Part shown: piece after piece, positions 14,001 to 27,199 of the stretch | Position numbering within the stretch: the first letter of the stretch is position 1 | How the letters are laid out: every line of letters starts with the position of its first letter | DNA from: Phascolomyces articulosus | Taxonomy: Eukaryota; Mucoromycota; Mucoromycetes; Mucorales; Lichtheimiaceae | Direction: 5' to 3' | NCBI GenBank assembly: GCA_025677815.1 | Contig: JAIXMP010000053.1 | Coordinates: 145,593-209,592, forward strand | DNA: 64,000 nucleotides | The notes under the pieces: generated by a model | What the model was told of the DNA's origin: nothing | The model's input: the letters and a program-made list of their open reading frames with translations, nothing else | Database searches by the model: none | Made by a program: the position numbers and the translations under genes

Positions 14001-17000
14001 TTGTTTATATTTATATGTTTTTTTTTGTTATTCTCTCTCTCTTTCTCTCTTTTTTTTTTGATAAGTTGTTTTTTTCGATTGCAGCTTGTTGTTGTTGTTG
14101 GCTCGTTCAAAATAATTAATAGTTTTTTAAAGGAATTTTTTTGGGGGAGAAGAATATTAAGGAGAGGGGAGGAAAAAGTAATATTTGTTTAATAAGAAGA
14201 AGAAGAAGAGAATAAAAAAGGTGTAAAAAAAAAGAAGGACCTTTCTTATTATCTCTTTTTTTTTCACTAAAATAAAGAAAGAAGAAATAGGACGGGAATT
14301 TTTTTTAGGCAACTCGTGGAGTGCATGTCGTCGTTAAGAACCCGTGTTGGTTCATCAAAAGACATCACAACGCACATATATAACACAGAAACAATGGACG
14401 CCAAGGCCCTATTATGGTTGGTTGGTTAGCTGGTATTTGACCCCAATTCTGTAATGTAAATGATATATGTGAACATGTGTGTGGCACCTTTTTTCTTCTC
14501 TTTGTGGCACACGATTAACTATTAGGAACAGGGCAAAAAAAAGACCCCACCCTTCCACGTACAACACCATATCTTTTTACAACCCCAATTCAATACTTTA
14601 TACAATCAATTATATATAAATATATCTTTTCAACACGATGCAAAAGATGTTGATGATGTGTCGCTATCAGTCAATCATTTCCACCTTTTTTAGAACAATG
14701 ATGTTTTTGCCGATGTTGGATAAGGAAAACGTGGCGTTCAATGCACTGTTATAATTCCCAGATTGTACTACCATCATCATCAAATTAAATTCATCGTGGC
14801 TTTCCTCTCATCCCTTTCTTACATCGACCTATTCTTTTTTTCGTTAATAACTTAGTTTAAATTGATAGATTTTGAGGCGTATAAATGTAATATATATAAT
14901 AATAATAATCTAAATAGAATTGACTTATTTTGAGCATATTTTCTCACGAAACAATGATATTGTAACTCATTCATAGAAGCATTAATAGGTAAACTACTAG
15001 TTTCAGTCTTTAGAGTCATTTAAAAAGTAACTATGGAAGTTGGTTTTATTTATTAGTTTTCTTTGAAACAAGTTCAAGTTATTATTATATATGTAATAGT
15101 TTTAATATCATTATTATAAAATAAACTTTTTTGAGGCTAGTTGCTCAAGATGCATTCTTATATATAAATAGAAAGCTGTCTTTGGATATAAATTTATACA
15201 TACTTGCGCAATTGTTCGTTTGATTACCAAATATGTAAATATCATTATGCTACGATGATTTTCGTCGTTTTTAAAGGTAATTTATAAATTAGATATATGA
15301 TTTTAGAGAAGACGGAATCTTCTTTTAGGTAACAATAAAATCATGCTAATAATAATAAGGAGATACTTTTTTATTATTATTATTATTATTTTTTTCAAAT
15401 GAACATCTTTTTTTTTTTAATCAGGGTCCATCCAATCTGGAGTACATACCATATCTGTTGTTCTTCTATTTATCTTTTTTGATCATCATTTGTACCATCT
15501 TGAAACTATAGACTGTGGCTGGGGGGAGTATCTTTTTATGATATTTTAAGGAATAGTAGGATATGCTACATAATATTTTTAATGGTACAAGTAGTATCTA
15601 TCCATCCGTCCATCTTTCCCTTATTTGATGGATAGGATGAAATCATGAATCCAGAAATGGCATATCTGATCCTAAACTGTGGGTTGTTTCATAATACTTT
15701 TAACTACTTTTTATTTTCGGCAAGGACCGGGATTATGATTAAACTATTAAGTAATTCATGTTAAGTGGAATAAGTAAGCTTTTCATCAAAAAAGTTAAAT
15801 ATAAAAAATATGGAAAAAAATAATTCTCACTTAATATATACATAATAGTAGAGTGAATGATATCACCTCGTGGTGGTGCTTAAATATAAAGGTATTTATT
15901 ATCCAGAATAATGGTTTTCTGGATTTTGATGTATTATGTATGACATAAAAAAAGCTTGGCTTTCTATATTATTTATATTATAATATCAGAAACAACAAGA
16001 AGCAGGCATTTACGGGGTAAATAAAAAAAGGGGGGCAAACTCTAGTCATGCAAACTGAAGATTTAGCTCTAAGCTAAATTACTTAATTATTCTTTGCTAT
16101 TATAAATAAAGCTTGTTAATTGTAAACTGGCAATTTGAAAATTTTTATAGTAAACGATTAGTATATTTCATAGGTAACTAGATCTATTATGTGCTTATTA
16201 TATGAACCAAGAAGGTGAATAAATTATGAAGGATATTGACCTGCTGATACTCTATAACATATATTTATTATTATTATTTTCTCGATGTGAAAACAGTACC
16301 TTTTTTAGGCAATTCCCATTTGTTCTATGCACAAGTATATAAAAAAAACAATCTGGATTATAATCAGAGCAGGTAATTTAGTTGCGCGCTGCATCACCGC
16401 ATGCTAAATGTATAAGGAGTATATTATAAAACTCAATAGCCACCGCTTTTTTTTTTTGAGGAAAAAAAAAAGATATATAAATACGCACATTCTCTTCGTG
16501 TTTTATACTAGCAAGCTTGGTACTATTTTTCGATCCAAAAAATAGAACTACCTATACAAATAGATAAACACATATTTTTCTTTTCATTAAGCACAGTTCC
16601 ATCGAGAATAAGATCATCCTGTATCCAAGTATGATGAGAGTCGCTGCAATAAAGGATGACAATTTATGCATGAAGAAGATATTTTACCGATTTGTCAAGT
16701 AAAATGAAACAGCCAGTCATTGTCTGTTCTTTCGTACTTGCATGACGAGAAAAAGGTGAATCATGGAAAGAATAGCAATCACTAAAAGAAGGTATAAGAA
16801 GAATTTAGAACAGACACTCACTACCAATAAGCATAATACAGAAATATAAACAAACAGCTGCAATGCAGATATTCCTGATGTGCATAAACTAACGCACACA
16901 CACGCACACACACACAAACACATGACAATCAAATTACAAACACGATGACACTGACATACGGTTAAAATACTCCTTTACTACACGAATCTACAATCCATTT

Positions 17001-17398
17001 TATTACGTTATATTCTTTTTACCATGGTTTCCTATTACCATGACTGATTCTAGCTAATGTATAATAATAAATAAAAGAGTGAATATACGTGATTATAAAT
17101 ATACCTCGTTCATATTTTTCATATACCTAGACCTATTACTGCTACAATAATTCTCCTTAGTATGTGAGAATATAATGTGTGTTTACGTATGCAAGTACTC
17201 CTAGGCAAGAACTTTTGGCTGAAATATTGGCGTCTTATCCGTTTGCGCATATCTCGACATGATTTGACCCATTACACACTACAAAAAAAGCCCTCAGTTT
17301 CTCTCTCTTCTTTCTTTTCCTCCCTTTCTCATACAAAAGACTATACATATATCTATTTGTCTAACGAGCAAGCTCACACATTTCGGTTTCTTGTTGCC
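14001..17398. other. Intergenic region between divergent genes, no gene seen
   Basis: 3.4 kb between the divergently transcribed FYVE and histidine kinase genes. It contains AT-rich sequence, short (TTA)n or (ATT)n runs (about 15370-15390), a (CA)n run near 16893-16920 and a pyrimidine-rich block at about 17292-17330 just before the kinase start codon. No coding region longer than chance is supported. Confidence 0.5.
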
Positions 17399-20300
17399 AT
17401 GTCAATCTCAGAATCTAGTAATTCCATTACAACAGGATCATCGTTACAAAGTGCCTTCTTTGGAAACATACCTCATATAAAAGGATATCATTTTATCAAT
17501 ACAACGTCAAGCTTAGCTCACTATGAAAATGTTGAAATAATATCAGGTTACAGGTATAAAAAAAAAGGAACATTTAGGTGACACCCAAAAAAAAATTACA
17601 ACGCAATGGCATGAAATGACCAATATAGAATGGGGGGACGTGTCATGTTAGAATTAAAGACAAGAGTTCAGTGGTTGCCAAAGTCTCTTCAAGTTCATTA
17701 CGACTCGAACGTGAATTTTATATCATGAAAAAAATGTATCAGTTTAACGATGGTCCTTCCTACCTAGGTAAAAATAAAGTGTGGGGTTGCGAATAAAAAA
17801 GGGGGAGAGAAGAGAAAAACACGATGTGCCATCTATGATCGATCGTCGATAAGGTTTTTTTAAAGTTCTTACCATCCTACAAAATGATTCATAGTCCGAC
17901 CCATTGAGTATCTTAGTTTTCCAAACGGGTTGACTGTTACCATCTATTCTGATGATGGTCAACGATATTATTATCCGAAACAGAATAAAAATGCACCTGA
18001 TTTGGTTGGATACAATGGTTTTTGCATGTATCACGATCTTGGTACCTTTTTACGATTTGCAATCAAGTGTTTGTCATGTTTAGAATATATTCACAAACAA
18101 CATAATGTCAATCATGGAGAGATACGACCCAGCGGTAAAGTACAACACGTCTTATGGCATGATTTATCTACAATATATTTTATATTTATTATTTATCAAT
18201 ATACTAGCATTCCAATGGAATGGAGAAAATGACGGACCTGTCAAGTTATGGAGTTTTGGATCAGGGTCAAAACCGTTGGAAAGGTAGTACTGCACATCCA
18301 TTATTTTGCGTCTATATACTCGCCAAATTTTATAATGTCAGACAGGGCTAAGTTTCTAATAACGATACATGTAAAAGTTTCCTAGCTACGGAAAATTGGC
18401 GCAAGACAACTAGTAATAAAGGGTCCAACGAATATCTATTAAGTTGGCTAATGTACATGAGTCCTGAACAAACGGGTAGAACAACCTATGTTCCAGATCA
18501 TCGATCCGATATTTATTCCTTAGGTGTCATGTTCTTTACCTTATTAACAGGGAGAAATCCATTTGAGGGTGGACCATTGGAAATCATTCATGCAATTTTA
18601 AGTCGAAAACTTCCTTTGGCCCATGAATTCCAACTTGGTATACCTCAAGTTCTTTCACAGATCATTGAAAAAATGACAAACAAGGTGAGCTATCACTTTT
18701 TTTTAATAAAAAAATATTAGATTTTATAGTAGTGTAAACAGGAATGAATTTGATTTTTTAATTGTATCTTGCCTTCTATGAACATAATGTATTGCTATGC
18801 TCCAGGCACCAGATGATCGTTATACAAGCGCTCATGGAGTTAAATACGGTATGTATATTAAAACAAAAGAACAAGCTCAAGTCAAAAAATTGGATAAAAT
18901 GTCTCACCCTCAATAAAATACACTTAAATATAATAGATTTGATAGAATGTTTAAGATTATTTACATTGCAAAAAGAGCAAAGATCGAAGAACACAGAGGT
19001 CGGTTATATATGAGCATTATGGTACTCAATACCTTGTAAAATTAATAATTTGATATCACACAATAATCCTAGGCCATTCCTCTCTTTCCTCTGGCTCAAC
19101 ATGACATTGCTTACGTTTTCACGCTTCCAAAAATAACATATGGTCGAGAAAAAATACTCCAAGAAATGGTATTTTTCATTAAACGATATGCAGGAAATTA
19201 TAAGTCATCACGACTACATGATAGCACAACAGCTATTACAAAACGCGCCATAATTACAGATGCAACGATTGGAGATGAGACTACGAGTGATATTGCAAGC
19301 GAGATTTCTGAAACAGAAAGCTACTTGAATAATAACAGTGTTGCATGCAGGTCCACTACATCTAAAAGTTATTGTAGTACTGGTTTGATTGGAAGTGAAA
19401 CATCAACAAATATCAATAGCAGACTGATTTTCAATAATTCAAAAACAACTTCAACCACCACAATGGTTGGCGTGTATGGACCTGGAGGCATTGGTAATAT
19501 TCTTAAAGTTTTTGTTATAGTGACACAGTGATTATTATTATTTCTCTAATTCTAATATCATAATGAATTTTTTTTATATTTTCTTTGTTATAGGCAAGTC
19601 CACTTTATTTACTGAAACACAATCCATAGCGCGCCAAAATGGGTATAAAATTGTTTTTCCTATAAAGTACTTATCGTGAATTGTCAAATAAAGTATTAAT
19701 AATTATATTTACACTTAGATATGTAGCCATTTCAAAATTTGATAGTCGAAACAAAGTACCATACAGTGCCTTGGTAAAGATTTTGTCAAGTATATTACAA
19801 CAAATATTATCAGAGTCTGAAGATAATATACGTTTATTTTATGAGCATCTTAAAGCTTCACTTGGTGTCCAGTATACAAACGTCACTCTTATGATTGATT
19901 TTGTCCCAGAGCTCAAGTTATTGTTGCAACTAGAAAAGCCAATGGGGGATCAATTGACAGAGGTTGCTGCCAAAAGCGGTAGCAAAACCAAGAGCATTAC
20001 TGATAATAAGTCACAAGAAGAACCTTCAAATGTTTATAAGATGGATGATATGGCAGCACGTACACGATTTCATACATTGTTTGTTGAAATATTTCGTGCT
20101 ATTACGCGCTGGCGAATGACAACACTGGTAAATATATCCAGAAAATATACCTTTTTTTTCAAATATTAGTTATATATTATAACAAATAACCATGTTTATT
20201 TTTTGTATACTTGTTTTGTGAACCTTATATCTATAAAATGGATAAAGTTTTTGGATGATCTTCATCAAGCAGGTATGGTGGAATAAAAATAGATAATAAT

Positions 20301-23300
20301 AAAGAATGAAGGAAGATAGCAATCTAATAAATCTATAAATATTGTTACTAAATGTTATTCAATAGATGAAGCATCGCTAGGGCTTGTGGAAAGTCTTATT
20401 TCATCTCGTGTACAACTATTAATCTTCATGGCATACCGTGATAAAGAAGTCTCCAGAAATTTCACAGAACTTGTTCTTGGAAGCAAGGCTGCCGATATTC
20501 ATTTAATTCAAGTTGAAGCGTTTGGTATGGAACCATTAATCGAGTTTATTTGTGACACACTTCACCAACCACGCGAGACGGTTACCCCACTGGCTGAAAT
20601 TATATATAATCGAACACAAGGCAATATCTTTTATGCTACACAGTTACTGCAAACATTGGAACGTAAAAAACTTATTTTTTACGATTGGGATAAAAATGAA
20701 TGGTGTTTCGATCTTGATAAGGTAGATGAGGCTACCATGCTGGATGACAATGACACATTTGATGCACAACAATTAGATTTTATGGTGGGTCGATTACGAG
20801 AACTTCCACGCGCGGGCCGTGCCATTCTTAAATGGGCAACTTTTGTGGGTGATTCATTTACTTGGGATACAGTAAAAAAATTAGTCTTAAGCGACGATAG
20901 CACAGACGACGAAGAAATAAGTGGTACTACCTATGATGATGAGGATGATAATACAACCATAGTGGATGACGATGACAGTATAACAGTAACGAACGACGAT
21001 GATCGACAAATTCACCAATCCAATCATCATGGATTAATGAGTAACCACATTAAAAATTTATTAGCGAACAGTCGGCATCAAAAACCGACTCAATACAAGA
21101 AGGGTCCAAGATCAGTAGTTTCAACAACATCGAACCAAAGTAATGATCCAATCAGTGGTTTACAAGCTGTATTGCAAGAAGGATACATTATGCCCATCGG
21201 CGCTGATGAATTCAAGTGGAGGCATGATCGTATTTCATACGCAGCATCTGAACTTGCCATCCCTTCCATGCGTGCCAAGATGCATCTAAAGGTTGCAAAA
21301 TATATGATGGAAGGTGAGTAGTTTCTTCTCTTCATATTTGAATCTCTCACAAAAATTAATTCTATTTGGTTTTTTTTATCCACTGATAATATCTAATATT
21401 ATATCATCATTATGACAGAAAAAGAAGCGGATACCTTTTTAGTATCTGACCATTTATTAAAATCCATTGATCTCTTACTGGAAATGAAGGATAGTAAACA
21501 ACGCTATCGAAATATACTTATCCAAGCTGGAAATAAAGGAAGAATATTTGGTGCTCATAAAATGGCATTCGCATATTATATGGGTGCAGTGAAACTCAGC
21601 GATTCGGATACACAATGGACCGATGATGATGAGTATCTTACCACATTGAGTCTTTATAACAATGCTGCTGCACTTAGCTGGACTGTGGCGGAATATGATA
21701 AAACACAAGAACTATTGGATGCTATTTTTGAACATGCACGTACACCAAATGATCGAATCCATGCATATCGTGTTCAGGCGCGATATTACCTTGGTGTTCA
21801 GAAACATGAACAAGGAACCGAAATACTCTATCGTTGTATGAATGAGCTCGCACCTGATGAACTATCTCGTATGGATACTAGTGAAGAAGGGTTAATTTGT
21901 TTGTACAATGAGGTTGAGAATCTGGTTGAAAGTCTTGGAACAGATCAAGTTATACAGTTACCAAAATGTGAAGATTCCTCGTTGATAGGAATACTAGGTA
22001 TCATGGAAGAATTGTTAGTACCATCACCTTTTCAATTCTTCTATACGTTAATATTGAAATGCTCTAGATATTTATAGTAATAAATTAATCCGTCTATTAT
22101 ATCTATTCACAGACTTACAATAGCGTATTGGAACGAACGCAAACTCGAAGTATACTATTGGTCTTATCGAATTTTAAAATTATCATTTACCCAAGGTCCA
22201 CTTGGTTGTACTTCAAGCGCATGTATGTTTGCTGGTCTAGGATACATTGTTTTATGCCAAAAGCATTTCTTTGCGGAAGTAAGTACATGATTTTTAAGTA
22301 ATTAAATGAATGATGAGCAATGGATGTAAAAAAAAAAAAAGGTTATTCAATATAACTTTTATTCTTCAGAAATTGGGTGCTATTGGTGTTTCCTTAGTGG
22401 ATAAATATGGTACACCGCAAGAAAAAGGATTAGCGTACAATCTTTATCCAAAATTCCTTGTTTCATGGAAATATCATTATCGAGAAGCATCCCATTACTT
22501 CCAAGCAGGCTATCGTTTTGCTATATCAGCTGGTGATCGGATTTTTGCAGCTTTTACTCTAGTCAATATATCTCAACTCATGTTTTTATGTGGTCAACAT
22601 GTAGCTGAAATTCTACGTGATACTGAACAATGGTATGAAGAAATACATTCTTGGGCTCCATTTATCGATCAAAATAGCTTCGCCATTTGTATTATACGGG
22701 CCTGTAAAGCATTACAGGGTCAAACATACATCGATACGCCTGATGTATTTGATGGAGATGATGGATTTAACGATGCGCACTTCTTAGCCGAAAGTTGTAA
22801 GCATAGTTCCAATCCTGCGCTCTTGTTAAACTGGTATGAAACATTCAAGCTTATTCCATTGGTGCTATATGAGCATTTGGATGCAGCCCTTGAAGTGGGT
22901 TATCGATGCTACAGTACCTTTAAAGGTCATCCATGTCATAGGTTTTTATCATTATTCTTAAATTCTTATTAGTTGATTATATCACTACTACTGCTACTAT
23001 TTTTCTTGTTATAAAGAAGGGTTCTTGGAGCTAAATGATTTATAATTTTATTTTAGACATACTCGTACAATGTTATTTTATTTTTCTATGGCACTGATTG
23101 AAAAATGTCGACAAGATTATCCTCGAAAGGATGAATACATTGCACAAGTTCGAAAAAATCAAGAGTATATACATGAATACGCAGTAAATAGCCCTATTAA
23201 TTATGCGATGTATTCGACGCTTATCGAAGCAGAACTTACTGGATTTAATGGATCTCCTTCTGATATATTACAAGCCAGTCGTTTATACGAGGATGCGATG

Positions 23301-26300
23301 AACCAAGCACGTGAAGGTGATTGGTGTCTGGAACTCTGTGTTATTCATGAATATACAGGGGCATTTTACCATCGTAATGGATATCATAATATTGCTTACT
23401 GTTTTATAAAAAAGGTATTACACATTATTTATTATATCACCCTACTATACTTCGTGTCATAAAAAGCATATTTTTTTTGTATTATTTACAGCTATATATT
23501 ATAATCTCATTGTAATTTTCTTATTTATACATCAGTCTATCGACTTGTATATGGGTCATGGATCATATGGAAAAGCAAGACACGTCAGTTCAAAATATTC
23601 AAAACTTTTGGATGACTTGAGTGATACTAAAGCAGAACCTTGTGAAATTGGAATTCAAACCGATACAATGCCTTATTACAGTACACAAACACTACGAAAT
23701 GATGAATGGAATGACGGCACCATGGAGCAAAATTCGAAAAATAGTTCATCAACTACAGTTGTCAATAATAATGAAACATATATAGCCGAAAGTATACCAC
23801 CTGTAACCACGGAACAAACTTTACAATGTCTTGATATTGTAAGTCTTTATAAAGAAGCAGGCGTGTGTATTAAAAATATTGCTGACCTATTGTTCTCATC
23901 ATTTCATTAGGTTGATATGGCATCCATATTGAAAAGTTCGCAGGTTATCTCATCTGAAATGCGATTTGACAGCCTATTGGTGTCCATGTTGGATATTATT
24001 TTCGAGAATAGTGGTGCAGACTGCGGAGCAATTATTATCAAGGAAGAAAAGTATGGTGTCTATGCATATGGTTGTCAGAACGAACCAGTTACCACCTATG
24101 ATCCACCTAAGCCATTAAATGATGCTGATGAACTGATATCAAGCAGAATTATCAACCATACTGTACATACGGAGGAAAGCATATTTATCCATAATGTCAA
24201 AAAAGACACCCGATTTGCGGTTGGTCCTTGGTTCGAACGCACAGGTGAAAAATCAGTGATCTGTATGCCGATCACACATAAATTCCGAACTATGGGCTGT
24301 TTGCTAATTGAAGGTGCTGTTGGTGTTTTTACACAACGCCATGTAACAGTATTAAGTTTGCTATGTCAACAAATGGGTATTTCTACCACCAACGCATCCT
24401 TGTTTAAATCCGTCCAACGTGCTACTATGGCAAATGTGAGGTAATAAGATAATATATATAAGATATAAGTATTAATTAATTAATAATAAGAGAAACTCAA
24501 TCCATTTAACTATTTTTAATGATTTTCACTGTATATTAATAGAATGATTGAAATGCAAAAACAAGCTTTAGAAGAAGCTCGGCGTAGTAAAGAAGCTGCT
24601 ATTCGTGCTACGAAATTACGTGAAATGTTTTTAGCAAACATGAGCCATGAGATTCGTACGCCTTTTGCTGGATTTTACGGCATGATTTCCTTACTAGCCG
24701 GGACAGAGTAAATATGTTACCATTTTTTTTCTCTGATACATATGCTATAATTAAGCGTCATCTGATGACTTAATAATAATACAAATAGATTAGATCCGGA
24801 ACAACGCGATCTTGTGAAAACAGCGAAAGAATCCTGTGAAGTTTTATTACGACTTATCGACGATCTTCTCAATTTTTCAAAGGTATTTATATTTCACCTG
24901 CGTTGTTAAAGATAATTATATACAAATAAAGTAAATTTGTGATACTAATTTTGTTAATTTGTTAAATAAAGTTACAAGCCGGGAAGGTTTCACTTGATTT
25001 ATCAGAAGTCGTTATCGAAGATGTTATAACTGAAGTAGTGGAAATGCTAATTGTCATGGCCCTACAAAAACAAATCAATATTACGTATGATATAGCTCCT
25101 GATGTTCCATTAGTAGTTATGACAGATTCAAACCGTCTTCGGCAGTACGTATACTTTGTGGAAAGATTCAGCATTATTTATAGTAACTGATTACTTATAT
25201 ACAATGATTAATTCAAAATCAATATGTTACAAATACGTATATATAGAATTATTATAAATTTATTAGGTAATGCAATTAAATTTACCCATGAAGGTGAAAT
25301 CATAATTCGATGCTCCTTGGAAAAGGGTGCAAATCAAAATCACCAGGAAAAAAATAGCATATCACTCTTGTTTGAAGTGATAGACTCGGGGATTGGTATT
25401 AGTAACGAACAGCGTAAATCTCTTTTTGTTCCGTTCTCCCAAGTGGATGGTAGTACAACGTAAGTATTGTTAATGTGGTATATCAAAACAGCACAATAAT
25501 AATAGACGCACTGAATTAAATTATTAAGAAAATGACGCACTTTTATCTTAATAACTGCTATTTATACAGTCGCAAGTATGGAGGTACAGGGTTAGGATTA
25601 AGTATTTGTCTTCAGCTGGTTGAGCTTATGTCTGGTAAAATTGGTGTCAAGAGTGAACCATCCAAAGGATCCACGTTTTTCTTTAACATCAAAACAACCA
25701 TCCCGGGATCAATTGAGCAATACAAGAGTCGTCACAGAAAAATACTCGGCGGTCTTTTACAACAAGTTCGTGGGATGCGTATTTTAGTTGTGGAAAAATA
25801 CTCTTCGACAGTTGCCCTAGTTCAACGACTTTTACCTGATATCACAGTAGACAGTGCATGTTCTATTAAAGAGTTACTCAAATATAATGCATCGGACTAT
25901 CAAATCGTTATTGTTGGGTTATATTTATCACTTGATCCAGCTTTTGGAACAATGGTCGACCAGGTCACACTATGGTTAAAAAATGCGCGGTGTATGCTGA
26001 TATTGCATTATCCAACAGGTGTAGTTGGAGAAACTCACTCTAATGACAGAAACAAAAATAAAACAGCAGCAGTACCACTCTTCAATATTGGTGGTAGCAG
26101 TATCGGTATTAGTAAGAAAACAAATAACAATCAGCAACAATTAGAAATAAAAACCATGGTGGAAAATTTAGGCATTAGTAGTAATATTGACGATAAGATA
26201 ATGCTAAAAAGCAGCGTCGACAGCAGCCATAACAACGACGTAAGCATAGTTAAAGGAGAGGATCGAAAACAAATTATTGCTCGTTTAGTGGTTCCATTGC

Positions 26301-27199
26301 GCCGAAAAGCCTTACTTCGAACAATAATTGGTGTAATCCAACAACAAGAGACAATAGCTCCTGCATCTTCGATTACCGGTGCTGCTACTCCACCACCACC
26401 AAGACGACCATCATTGATAATACGTAAAAGCTCAGAAAACAGAAAAGCTCGCGATCCTAATGAAATGCTTATTACTCCTGAAGAACGCAAAAAATTTAGT
26501 AAGATGCATATTTTAATTGCTGAAGGTATTACAGCTATTTCTTTTCAAGTATACTAAATATCAACATCAGAGAGTTGACATGTAGTAATTAAATATGATT
26601 TTGTTAGATAATCCGGTAGCCCAGAAGTTATTATATAAACAACTTACCATGCGATTTGGCTTTCAAGTCACGTGTGCTAATGATGGCCAAGAAGCTGTTA
26701 TTGCCTGGAGAAGTCATCCGCAAGATCATTTTGTAATGGCGTTCTTCGACCACCATATGCCCAAGGTTGTAACCACTATATCAATATATTTATATGCGTC
26801 TCTAACTACCTTTTGTATTTATTTAATGGATATTCCCATCCTCTCTTTAGTGTGATGGTGTTGAAGCAACAAAAAGAATCCGAATGATTGAAGCCGAGGA
26901 AAAAAGAGCAAACCCTTTTCCTATTTGTGCTCTCACTGCCGATATACAAGACAGTGCGCGCGAAATATGCATGAATGCAGGAATGACTGAGTAAGATTGT
27001 TGTTGTCATATTTTTAATATATATATATATATGCTGATACTTAGAATATGCTGGTTTATGTGCCAAACATTAACATCCCCTCGTAATTAATATTACAACA
27101 AACATTTATAGCTATCTCACAAAACCAACAAATCATAAGATCCTTGCTGAAATTCTAAGGCGATACTGTGGTAATTATGCTGCTACTTGTAAATCATAG
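17399..27199 (+). CDS. Group X hybrid histidine kinase (pseudokinase-ATPase-GAF-HisKA-HATPase-REC)
   Basis: Multistep phosphorelay sensor like C. albicans Chk1 and S. pombe Mak2/Mak3. I place 26 exons, giving 2464 residues: 17399-17553, 17652-17767, 17895-18134, 18208-18283, 18378-18684, 18806-18848, 18937-18998, 19073-19493, 19594-19642, 19719-20127, 20248-20272, 20366-21313, 21419-22046, 22113-22278, 22370-22941, 23057-23414, 23536-23838, 23911-24440, 24543-24707, 24789-24882, 24972-25144, 25247-25459, 25570-26525, 26608-26765, 26851-26990, 27112-27199. Residues 1-300 form a kinase fold with a degenerate catalytic loop (HGEIRPS) and no DFG. Walker A GPGGIGKST is near 470 and a DDLHQAD block follows. 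TPR-like helices precede a GAF at about 1640-1790. The H-box MSHEIRTPF carries the phospho-His near 1838. N-box [10 protein letters not shown] and YGGTGLGLS mark the ATPase. The receiver has AED, the phospho-Asp near 2384 (FFDHHMP) and YLTKP. Confidence 0.92.
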
